A stretch of DNA of 64,000 nucleotides, from the NCBI RefSeq assembly GCF_011305995.1, contig NZ_CP049910.1:3100001-3164000 (forward strand), in the 5' to 3' direction. Below are positions 27,801 through 34,969 of the stretch, piece after piece (the first letter of the stretch is position 1; the number at the start of each line of letters is the position of its first letter). The DNA comes from Diaphorobacter sp. HDW4A (GTDB lineage Bacteria > Pseudomonadota > Gammaproteobacteria > Burkholderiales > Burkholderiaceae_C). The position numbers were made by a program, and so were the translations under genes. The notes under the pieces were generated by a model. That model was not told the DNA's origin, made no database searches, and saw only the letters and a program-made list of their open reading frames with translations.

Positions 27801-28061
27801 ACTTCCGACTTGGATCAAGCCTTGGTGCTCATCGGTGCTTGCTTCGACGGTAGTGGCATTAATGCTGCTGACACACTGAAGAATGGAAACTTCAAGCCTC
27901 ACGTAGCTCTTAAGCCGTTGTTGGAATGGCTGCATAAGAACGGGCCGGATCAGCCTAGTCGCAACGCTGCCTCGCGGGCAGTGTCGATTTACAACGCTTG
28001 GGCTGCAACCCAAACTGCCATGCCATTGCAGAGTACCTTGTTTGAGGAGTACGAGCTATGA
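24831..28061 (+). CDS. DUF1156-type adenine-specific DNA methyltransferase
   Basis: A 1076-residue protein of the COG1743/DUF1156 type. It starts with the DUF1156-like segment (FPILRINELAAIEA, KWWARRQPSVFRATLLAA). Motif I is VADIFMGGGTTLVEGSRLG (about residue 122) and motif IV is VVTDPPFG (about 684), i.e. a split methyltransferase with a large insert. The insert carries CxxC pairs (HQCGSCGGKF, CPHCGHTAL, CASCGTL) that look like zinc ribbons. By analogy with BREX PglX it would mark host DNA and help discriminate phage DNA. Codon use is visibly more A+T-rich than in the flanking ATPase and helicase genes. Start chosen by GGGAG upstream. Confidence 0.88.
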   Translation: MATRKEQITQEVSAALNVGRGISLEAVDFSDKDRAKTCLEIDFPILRINELAAIEASSGATKKPIYQAGKWWARRQPSVFRATLLAAAIPAPEDTSQTAKIVWDSYYANHQKKGTFKNLRVADIFMGGGTTLVEGSRLGMQMVGNDLNPVAWFVVKQELAKVSIAEVESLLSEIEAEVKPQLMPYYYCDGPNGEKGKWTHVSTKRVMSDEFDPLKLTPEQRLEYRYEGPEVVYTFWAKHGPCQVTGCGHRTPIVTSPVMAVKTLSVKHWEHQCGSCGGKFDIEEESARMAPGVPLYVAPSEAPYSVLDPKKGAVCPHCGHTALVNLGKGTNKKVALSLLVQPKWLEGSPKQDSAAQTFGGSAQDDAASTARWNLERASKIQLLEVRGELPDEVTCPLTAQKFRTDKSAGNVPKQSNFSCASCGTLQDVMSSVKASEKTGPMAPYAVHCCTNNKNSAAATYNGRYFAPFTSDLAAQLNAATNDWDQRKDGDLKDYWPREELFRYERGNTSMLYNQPQHGHTHWWTMFNPRQLLGHALLLQSILTVGTHSDVVREFVLIAFQQFLRNNNSYAFWNIQADQLEPLFSNNNYHPKALPIENNVFGPMGRGNWYSCVEGLGETLAWKEDPWETVSIAELARKNPLLAEACKGKSEKAWPGDTVGQAALTCGSSTDLAHLQDGTFDLVVTDPPFGALIHYADLSDFFYPWLRVALKGKYPGVFLSPHAPRAVEAIANKGLEANADEFYQRVLTQCWKEACRILKPGGILTFTFHHSKDEPWIAVLESLFDAGFYLEATYPIRSDETKGEGSKPGTFGSQQIEYDILHVCRKRTVEPKPVSWGRMRREVMADVRQLQGMLENHAKEGLPAADIQVIRRGKALEYFSRHYGKVYVDEGRTISVKDALVGINQLIDEDADKGKEPPPVNAEPITRQFLRTFGNSSEIKRDQLQKFLKGSITTPDEFEQRGWCSEKNKMFTRVNPLDFAREWSGKHKRRLTSDLDQALVLIGACFDGSGINAADTLKNGNFKPHVALKPLLEWLHKNGPDQPSRNAASRAVSIYNAWAATQTAMPLQSTLFEEYEL

Positions 28062-28558
28062 AGCAAACCCTCGACACCGTCTGGCAACGGCGCGGCACTA
28101 GTTGGGTGTGGGATGAAGAAGCGCGCAATCAGGTTTGTGTGGCTGCTCAAGTCTGGAGCCTGCGCGAATTCTTGCAGTCGGTCGGCAACTGGCCCGAGGA
28201 CTTGCCAAGTAACGGCAGCAACACCTTGGTGGTAGCCGGTCTTGAAGCAAGCCTTGACCTGTTGACACCAGATGACGCAGAAGCCTGGCTAGGCGATGCC
28301 ATCAAAGAAGCAATCTTGTCATTCCAAGATTTTTACGGTGGTGAGGCTGCGTTGATCTTCTGGCTTCCAGCCGGTCAAGGTCGGATCAAGTTCCACCCTG
28401 CCACGGACTCTATCGAATGGCGCTGTGCTGCGCCTAACAGCGACAGCCTGCTGGCCTTCGGCCGCATTCTTTGGGGTGAGGCCAATGAGTATCCGCAGGA
28501 AATTTTGCTGCGCGAGGGCAGCAAGCCTGCTGGTTTGTTTCACTTACGAATTACATAG
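28058..28558 (+). CDS. Small conserved-looking protein of the PglZ-type operon
   Basis: A 166-residue acidic protein whose ATG overlaps the methyltransferase stop (ATGA). It contains NTLVVAGLEASLDLLTPDDA, EAWLGDAIKEAILSFQDFYG and ALIFWLPAGQGRIKFHP, a layout reminiscent of a P-loop protein whose Walker A has been lost, with the FWLP strand in place of Walker B. BREX type 3 has a small P-loop protein, BrxF, in a similar role; I cannot call this one BrxF because no GxxxxGK[ST] is seen. Likely an accessory subunit. Confidence 0.6.
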   Translation: MKQTLDTVWQRRGTSWVWDEEARNQVCVAAQVWSLREFLQSVGNWPEDLPSNGSNTLVVAGLEASLDLLTPDDAEAWLGDAIKEAILSFQDFYGGEAALIFWLPAGQGRIKFHPATDSIEWRCAAPNSDSLLAFGRILWGEANEYPQEILLREGSKPAGLFHLRIT

Positions 28559-28567
28559 GAGAGCCCA

Positions 28568-29638
28568 ATGAAGACCTTAAGAAAGGTAAAAGTTGAAGGC
28601 TTCAAGTCGATTGAAAGCGCCGAGCTGAAGCTGGGTGACCTTAACGTCATCATCGGTGCAAATGGTTCGGGAAAATCGAATTTCATTGGTGTTTTTAGAT
28701 TGCTGGAGCGGGTCCTTTCTCACAACTTGCAGATATATGTTGCGAGTGAACCCGACAGGTTGCTGTTCCACGGTCAGAAGAAAACTCCCGCGCTGTCGCT
28801 TGATTTTGCGTTTGACCAGAATTCTTACGGATTCAAACTCAAGGCAGTCCAAGACACACTGATCTTTGAGTATGAGCGTGTTGAGTACAGCGGCCTTTGG
28901 AATTACGCAGAACCAATCGCTGTGGGTCACAAGGAAAGCAAGTTGGAAGAGGCTGCGGAGTCTTATAAAAACAAGATTCCAAAGCATGTGTTCCCAAAAG
29001 TCAGAAACCTGGTTGTTTACCATTTTCATGACACGTCAGATACATCGCCTGCAAAACAGACCTGTGACGTGTCAGATAACCGTGCCTTTCGTCCAAATGC
29101 CGCGAATTTACCTGCATATCTATATTGGTTGCAAGAAAAACACCCGGCTCAGTTTCGGCACATCGAAGAGCATATTCGCTTGGTTGCGCCATTTTTTGAC
29201 CGATTTGAGCTGGCGCCTTCACGTTTGAACGACAAGAAAATAAAGCTGGAGTGGCGGCAGAAGAATTCAGATGCCTACTTTGATGCTTACTCGCTTTCAG
29301 ACGGAACTATTCGCTTCATTTGCCTGGCGACCTTGTTGCTGCAACCTACCCCTCCTGCTCTCATATTGCTTGACGAACCAGAGCTTGGGCTACATCCTTT
29401 TGCGATAAGAATACTGGCAGAAATGATTGAGGCTGCATCGAAGCGAGTGCAGGTTATTCTTGCAACGCAGTCAGTTACGTTGCTAAACAATTTCGAACCC
29501 AAAGATGTCATCGTTGCGGAGAACGATGGCGTCAAGACCACTTTCAATCGACTCGACGAGGAGAAACTCAAGCATTGGCTTGATGAATTCAGTATTGGCG
29601 AGTTGTGGGAGAAGAATGTTCTGGGAGGCCGACCATGA
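28568..29638 (+). CDS. AAA (RecF/OLD-like) ATPase paired with a DUF4276-type protein
   Basis: A 356-residue ABC/SMC-type ATPase: N-terminal VKVEGFKSIESAELKLGDLN, Walker A IGANGSGKSNF (about residue 31), signature YSLSDGTIRF, Walker B LILLDEPELGLHP (about 268) and ATQS after it. This is the AAA_21 type common in abortive-infection systems. AGGAGA precedes the start. Its stop overlaps the next gene as ATGA. The pair sits inside the PglZ-type operon, between the small 166-residue gene and the helicase, and is A+T-richer than both ends of the operon. Confidence 0.85.
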   Translation: MKTLRKVKVEGFKSIESAELKLGDLNVIIGANGSGKSNFIGVFRLLERVLSHNLQIYVASEPDRLLFHGQKKTPALSLDFAFDQNSYGFKLKAVQDTLIFEYERVEYSGLWNYAEPIAVGHKESKLEEAAESYKNKIPKHVFPKVRNLVVYHFHDTSDTSPAKQTCDVSDNRAFRPNAANLPAYLYWLQEKHPAQFRHIEEHIRLVAPFFDRFELAPSRLNDKKIKLEWRQKNSDAYFDAYSLSDGTIRFICLATLLLQPTPPALILLDEPELGLHPFAIRILAEMIEAASKRVQVILATQSVTLLNNFEPKDVIVAENDGVKTTFNRLDEEKLKHWLDEFSIGELWEKNVLGGRP

Positions 29639-30306
29639 CCCGGCTTTTGATGCTGGTTGAGGGCCAGTCGGAAGAAATTTTCGTAAACAAAACTTTGAAG
29701 CCCTACCTCGCTGAAAAAGGCGTGTTCATTGAAGGGCCTATTGTTCTCTGGACTAAGCGTCTGCCAAGTGGAGGAGGGTTCCGTGGAGGTGTGTCTAGTT
29801 GGAAAAAAATTTTAGACAGCCTTTTGCCTCTAACCAGAGATGGCAATGCTTGGGTTACAACCTTGCTTGATTTCTATGGCTTGCCGGATGACGTGCCGGG
29901 TTATCAAAATGCGCGTGGTCCGGGCAATGCACGTGACAGGGTTGTTCAATTGCAGGAGCAGTTGGGTGCTGAGATCCAGCATCCAAGATTTATTCCATTC
30001 CTGGCTCTTCATGAGTTTGAAGCATGGGTTTTTTGCGCACCTGAGATAGTGGCCGCACATTTTGACAGGGCGAATCTGGCTGCAAAGGTTCAGCAGGCTA
30101 TAGACCATGCAGGGGAACCGGAACTAATCAATCACGGTGAGACAACCCATCCCAAGGCACGATTGAAGGAAATGGCAACGGGGTACAAGGAAACGTCTGA
30201 TGGCCCAACTTTGATGGGGAAAATCGGCATTCCTGCAATTCGTGCTGCATGCCCGCATTTCGATTCTTGGCTGCAAAGGTTGGAAGCCTTGGCTCAGGAG
30301 AATTGA
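29635..30306 (+). CDS. DUF4276-type protein, probable TOPRIM-like effector partner
   Basis: A 223-residue protein of the type regularly found behind AAA_21 ATPases in defence islands. It starts with a strand and acidic motif MTRLLMLVEGQSEE, followed by TTLLDFYGLP and FIPFLALHEFEAWVF, an order that recalls the Glu and Asp positions of TOPRIM nuclease-like folds. Function is inferred: the ATPase senses infection and this subunit acts as effector, as in OLD-type or PARIS-type pairs. Its stop overlaps the helicase start by one base, tying the module into the operon. Confidence 0.7.
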   Translation: MTRLLMLVEGQSEEIFVNKTLKPYLAEKGVFIEGPIVLWTKRLPSGGGFRGGVSSWKKILDSLLPLTRDGNAWVTTLLDFYGLPDDVPGYQNARGPGNARDRVVQLQEQLGAEIQHPRFIPFLALHEFEAWVFCAPEIVAAHFDRANLAAKVQQAIDHAGEPELINHGETTHPKARLKEMATGYKETSDGPTLMGKIGIPAIRAACPHFDSWLQRLEALAQEN

Positions 30307-33089
30307 TGCCCGAGAAAATGGGAGTGGACTTCGCACCTGGCGAGCGGATCAGCCACAACGAGTTTGGCTCTGGTGTCGTACTTGACCCCGCCCGTGATGG
30401 ATACCTGCGGGCGTTTTTCGGCATCGGCGAGCGACGCGTACCCATTGGTGCGGTTCGTCGGCAACTGTCTCGCACCGAGCGCATTCTTCGTGCTGTTGAA
30501 GGTGGCGAGGACCGCGCTCGCAAGGCGTGGCTCTCCTTTGAGGCTCATACGCTGCCCGTGATGGAAAGCGCATCTGCGCTGACCTCCGCCAAGATTGACC
30601 TGCTGCCACATCAGGTGGTGCTGACGCACAGGATTACCACTGCATCGCCTCGGCGGTTCCTCATCGCTGACGAGGTCGGGCTAGGCAAGACGATTGAAAC
30701 CGCGCTGATCTTGCGCGAACTGGCCAGCCGGGGTGAACTGAAGCGGGCATTGATGGTGGTGCCTGCCGGTCTGGTGCACAACTGGCACCGCGAGTTGAAT
30801 GAGGTGTTCAACCTTGACTTCGAGGTGTTTGGCTCTGAGGGCGACATTACCGACCGCAAGACCAATGCATTCGCCAAACATGACAGGCTGATCGCCAGCA
30901 TCGACACCTTGAAGCGCCCCGCGCGCATCAAGCGCCTGCTGGATGCGCCGCGTTGGGACCTGGTGGTGTTTGATGAAGCCCATCACCTGACGGCATACCG
31001 CAATGGCGGCAAGGTCAGAAAGACAGAAAACTACAAGCTGGCAGAGGCGCTGAAGGACCACTCCCGTGACCTGATGCTGCTGTCCGCCACACCACACCAG
31101 GGCAACCATTTTCAGTTCTGGATGCTGGCACAGCTACTCAATCCGACGCTGTTTAGTAGCCCGGAAGAGATGCTGGAAAACCGCCATCGCCTGAACACGG
31201 TGATGTTCCGCCGTACCAAGGCCGATGCCTGCCAGCCCGATGGCTCACCGCTGTTTGCAAGGCGCTGGGTTCACACCGAGTCCTTTGTGATGTGCGCGGA
31301 AGAAAGACTTTTCTACGAAAAGCTGCGCGAGTACCTTGAAGACGGCTTCAACCTCGCTCGGCGGCAAGGGAGCAAAGGGCAGGCGCTTGGCTTCCTGATG
31401 GCGATCTTCCAGAAAATCGCGGCATCCAGCTTTGCGGCTGTCAGGCGTACCTTGAAACGCAGGTTGTTGATGCTGACGCTGCATGAAGCCTTGCTGCGAG
31501 ACAAAGACCTCGACATTGAAGGTAGGGAGCGTCTGACCGACGAAGCCAGAGAACTGATCCATGACGAGTTTGGGTTGGCACGCGACAGTATTGGTCGCAG
31601 TGAAGTAGATCGGGTCATTGCGGACCTCAAGTACCGGCTGGTTAAGAAGCTGGACGAAGAGGCACTTGAAATGGCCTCGGACCCATATGGCAGTGAGTAT
31701 TCGGCGGCACATGCTGAGGAGGCTGCGTCCGCAGTCGTCGAGCTGCATTTGCCCGAAGAGCGGTTGCGCATTGGCGACCTTCTCAAGATATTTCCGCAAC
31801 AGCGCGAGACGAAGGCACAGAAGCTGCTCGATGGGTTGGGCACCTTGTGGCGGCAAGACCCTAGCGAAAAAATCGTGGTGTTCGCCACATACCTCGGCAC
31901 AGTGGACTTGATTGCCCGCGAGATTGACCAGACTTTCCCCGGTCAGGGCGTGGTGGTGCTGCGTGGTGGTGACCATGGAGCCAAGGTCGCAGCTGAGCGG
32001 CGCTTTCGACAGAAGGATGGCCCGCGCGTCATGGTCTGCACGGCAGCAGGGCGCGAGGGTATCAATCTTCAGTTTGCGCACATCCTGTTCAACTTTGACT
32101 TGCCATGGAACCCGATGGACGTGGAGCAGCGCATCGGCCGCATCCACCGCTACGGGCAGAACCACACTGCGCAGGTCTACAACCTCGTGCTCTCCGACAC
32201 CATCGAAGGCCGCATCTTCATGCTGCTGGATGAGAAGCTGACCGAAATTGCCCGCACGGTCGGCAAGGTGGATGACCAAGGCAATGTCGCTGAAGATTTG
32301 CGTGCGCAGATTCTTGGTCAATTGTCTGAGCGGCTGAACTATGACCGCCTGTACCAGGAGGCGCTGTCGGACCCCGAGTTGAAACGAACCCAAGTCGAGC
32401 TGGAGGCTGCGCTATCCAACTCGCGTGAGGCTCGGCAGGTGGTGTTTGACCTGTTTCAAGACCTTGAGGGATTCAGCCTCGACGACTACAAGCCATTCTC
32501 GGATGTCTCGTCCAGCCTGGACCGCTTGGTGCGCTTTATGTCTGCCGCAGTTACCGACCGCCAGCAGCACCTGGTCAAGGTGGACGACGAGACCTACGAC
32601 CTGGTGACGGTCGATGGAACCTGCCGTGCACGATTTACCTTGAACCGGGACAAGGCCACCAGCAGCGAAACCCTTGAGCTGATGGGACTGGATCATCCTA
32701 TGGTGCAGGAAGAGCTTGGACGTTGGCGCAGCGTGCCGCCAGAGGATGTCGGTTTGGCAGTGCAAGGTGATGTTGATGAGCCTGTGATGTTGTCGATCTG
32801 GATGGTTGAGACATCCGGCAAGAATGGCGACAGGCGGGTGGTCTTACAGCCTATCGCTGTCAAAGAGGACGGCACGCGTGTGCCCGCCGTGGAGCGCCAA
32901 TGCGAACGCTACCTGCAGGCGCCGGTGGCCTTGCCAAAGTTTTCGACGGAGCAGCGGTTAGACCTGTTTGCCCGCGCCGTTGAGCCCACATTGCAGCGGG
33001 AACTCAAGCACAAAGGGGCTGCAAACGGGGATGGCAGCTACTCGTCTGAGCTAATCGGCTACGTTGAGATTGTTGGAACAACAACATGA
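30306..33089 (+). CDS. SNF2-family helicase of the PglZ-type operon
   Basis: A 927-residue DEAD/SNF2 helicase. Motif I is LIADEVGLGKTIETALIL (about residue 120), motif II VVFDEAHH (about 220), motif III LLSATPHQGN, and the C-terminal lobe has MVCTAAGREGINLQF and the motif VI RIGRIHRYGQ. The N-terminus (ERISHNEFGSGVVLDP) is a small nucleic-acid-binding-like domain. This matches the COG0553-type helicases of BREX type 3 (BrxHII) and DISARM (DrmD); with PglZ and a DUF1156 methyltransferase present the former comparison fits better. It ends the coupled operon that began at 20820. Confidence 0.85.
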   Translation: MPEKMGVDFAPGERISHNEFGSGVVLDPARDGYLRAFFGIGERRVPIGAVRRQLSRTERILRAVEGGEDRARKAWLSFEAHTLPVMESASALTSAKIDLLPHQVVLTHRITTASPRRFLIADEVGLGKTIETALILRELASRGELKRALMVVPAGLVHNWHRELNEVFNLDFEVFGSEGDITDRKTNAFAKHDRLIASIDTLKRPARIKRLLDAPRWDLVVFDEAHHLTAYRNGGKVRKTENYKLAEALKDHSRDLMLLSATPHQGNHFQFWMLAQLLNPTLFSSPEEMLENRHRLNTVMFRRTKADACQPDGSPLFARRWVHTESFVMCAEERLFYEKLREYLEDGFNLARRQGSKGQALGFLMAIFQKIAASSFAAVRRTLKRRLLMLTLHEALLRDKDLDIEGRERLTDEARELIHDEFGLARDSIGRSEVDRVIADLKYRLVKKLDEEALEMASDPYGSEYSAAHAEEAASAVVELHLPEERLRIGDLLKIFPQQRETKAQKLLDGLGTLWRQDPSEKIVVFATYLGTVDLIAREIDQTFPGQGVVVLRGGDHGAKVAAERRFRQKDGPRVMVCTAAGREGINLQFAHILFNFDLPWNPMDVEQRIGRIHRYGQNHTAQVYNLVLSDTIEGRIFMLLDEKLTEIARTVGKVDDQGNVAEDLRAQILGQLSERLNYDRLYQEALSDPELKRTQVELEAALSNSREARQVVFDLFQDLEGFSLDDYKPFSDVSSSLDRLVRFMSAAVTDRQQHLVKVDDETYDLVTVDGTCRARFTLNRDKATSSETLELMGLDHPMVQEELGRWRSVPPEDVGLAVQGDVDEPVMLSIWMVETSGKNGDRRVVLQPIAVKEDGTRVPAVERQCERYLQAPVALPKFSTEQRLDLFARAVEPTLQRELKHKGAANGDGSYSSELIGYVEIVGTTT

Positions 33090-33157
33090 TGAAATGCATC
33101 TCATAGAAGCCAATTCAGAGTTCAGTGCACTCACGAAAAACATCAGGGAGAAAAACA

Positions 33158-34969
33158 GTGCGAATCACCAAACTAAAGGTCAAAAATTTCCGTGGCATCA
33201 AGGAAGGTGAATTAGTAATACCCTCACATGCCGTCCTGGTAGGCGACAACAATATTGGCAAATCCTCACTACTGGAGGCAATTGATTTGGTCCTAGGTCC
33301 TGAGCGACTGTCGCGCCGTCCAGTTATTGACGAGCACGATTTTTATGCCGGGCGATACATCGACGGTGAAGGCCAGCCCGTTTCGATTAACGTTGAAGTA
33401 ATCGTAGCGGATCTGAGCGATGACCAGACTCGGCACTTTCGAGACCATATTGAGTGGTGGGATGAAGAAATTCAGGCGCTTCTTGACGGACCACCACCAG
33501 AGGGTACTGATAAGCCGGCAGTGAAACCTGCGCTACGTGTTGGTTTTACAGGCAGTTATGACACGGAAGAAGATGATTTTGTCGGATCAACGCATTTCAT
33601 GTCTCCGCCAAAAGACGACGGAAGTTATGACTCCTTCAAGACTTCAGACAAACGACTCTGTGGTTTCCTATATCTCAGAACACTACGAACAGGGAGTCGC
33701 GCTCTAAGCCTTGAACGTGGCTCCTTGCTGGACATTATTCTGCGGTTGCAGAAAGACAAGAGTTTCAAAATATGGGAAGACGTATTGGATCAACTCCGCG
33801 TCTTGCCGGTCGCAGACAAGCCTGAGCTTGGAATCAGCGAGATTTTGGCGAGCGTCCAGTCCGCCATTAGGGGATTCATGCCTGCCGACTCTTTCAGCAG
33901 CCCTCACATGCGCGTGTCGGACCTTACCAGAGACACGTTGCGAAAAACCTTGACAGTGTTCATGGAGACTGGTGCAAAACGTGATGACGGTAGCGTGTAT
34001 GCAGCACCATTTCAGCACCAAGGCACCGGCACTATCAACACGTTAGTGTTGGCGTTGTTGTCATTGATTGCAGACCTTAAACAAAACGTTATCTTTGCTA
34101 TGGAGGAGCCGGAGATTGCAATTCCCCCTCACACGCAAAAGCGAATAATTGATGGAGTCCGAAAGAAATCTGCCCAAGCACTGTTTACCTCGCACTCGCC
34201 TTATGTTCTTGAGGAATTCAAGCCCGAGCAGGTTCTTGTCTTGACGCGAACTGATGGTGTTCTGTCAGCTGTTCCCGCCTCTTATCCCCCATCGGTTAAG
34301 CCAAAAGGCTACAAGGCCGAAGTTCGAAAGCGATTTTGCGAAGCGTTGCTTTCCCGCAGAGTTTTGATTGCCGAAGGCCGAACTGAATACGACGCCTATC
34401 CGGCCGCTGCTCGTCGATTGCATGAGCTACATCCCGAAGAATTTCGCTCTCTGGAAGCACTGGGGGTCGCCATTGTCGATGCGGAGACTGATTCCCAAGT
34501 TGCGTTATTGGGGGAACACTACAAGAAGCTGGGAAAAATTGTCTTTGCAGTTTTCGATCAGCAGTCTCCTGAACAGCGAGCCGCGATTCATGCAGCTGTT
34601 AAATACCCCTATGAAGCCGCCGAAAAAGGGTTTGAAAACGTATTATTGACTGGCACAACTGAAATCGCCATTCGACGGTACGCTGCTAGCTTGGTAGCTG
34701 ATGGAGATTGGCCTACCCACCTCATAGCAAAGACACCAACAGCTGCGATGCCTTACCCAGACCTTCTCGCAAATATGCGTGATTTCTTCAAATGGGCAAA
34801 AGGGCATGGAGCAGCAGCAGATTTTCTGTTGTCCTGCTCACGTGAGGAAATGCCAAAGTTCATGGTCGATACACTTATTTCAATTCGGGCAGTGATCGAA
34901 CCAAAAAAAGTTGAAACCGCACCAGAATTCGTGGCGGATGATGATCCCCTCGCAGGGTTGCTTGCTTAA
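33158..34969 (+). CDS. gajA: Gabija protein GajA (OLD-family ATPase/nuclease)
   Basis: A 603-residue OLD-type protein with an ABC-like ATPase domain (Walker A VGDNNIGKSSLLEAID at about residue 26, Walker B NVIFAMEEPEIAIPPHTQ near 315, and TSHSPYVLEEF) and a C-terminal TOPRIM nuclease domain (VLIAEGRTEYDAYPA at about 403, VAIVDAETDSQ). GajA is a sequence-specific nicking endonuclease in Gabija. The GTG at 33158 behind GGGAG gives the canonical N-terminus VRITKLKVKNFRGI; an earlier in-frame GTG at 33125 is less likely. It overlaps gajB by one base. Confidence 0.9.
   Translation: MRITKLKVKNFRGIKEGELVIPSHAVLVGDNNIGKSSLLEAIDLVLGPERLSRRPVIDEHDFYAGRYIDGEGQPVSINVEVIVADLSDDQTRHFRDHIEWWDEEIQALLDGPPPEGTDKPAVKPALRVGFTGSYDTEEDDFVGSTHFMSPPKDDGSYDSFKTSDKRLCGFLYLRTLRTGSRALSLERGSLLDIILRLQKDKSFKIWEDVLDQLRVLPVADKPELGISEILASVQSAIRGFMPADSFSSPHMRVSDLTRDTLRKTLTVFMETGAKRDDGSVYAAPFQHQGTGTINTLVLALLSLIADLKQNVIFAMEEPEIAIPPHTQKRIIDGVRKKSAQALFTSHSPYVLEEFKPEQVLVLTRTDGVLSAVPASYPPSVKPKGYKAEVRKRFCEALLSRRVLIAEGRTEYDAYPAAARRLHELHPEEFRSLEALGVAIVDAETDSQVALLGEHYKKLGKIVFAVFDQQSPEQRAAIHAAVKYPYEAAEKGFENVLLTGTTEIAIRRYAASLVADGDWPTHLIAKTPTAAMPYPDLLANMRDFFKWAKGHGAAADFLLSCSREEMPKFMVDTLISIRAVIEPKKVETAPEFVADDDPLAGLLA

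Noticed and set aside
31245..32393. 382-codon frame on the minus strand inside the helicase gene
   Set aside because: No domain or ribosome-binding site; the plus-strand helicase motifs are continuous through it.
20820..33089. DISARM system
   Set aside because: No DUF1998 (DrmB) or phospholipase-D (DrmC) protein is present, whereas a PglZ domain is.
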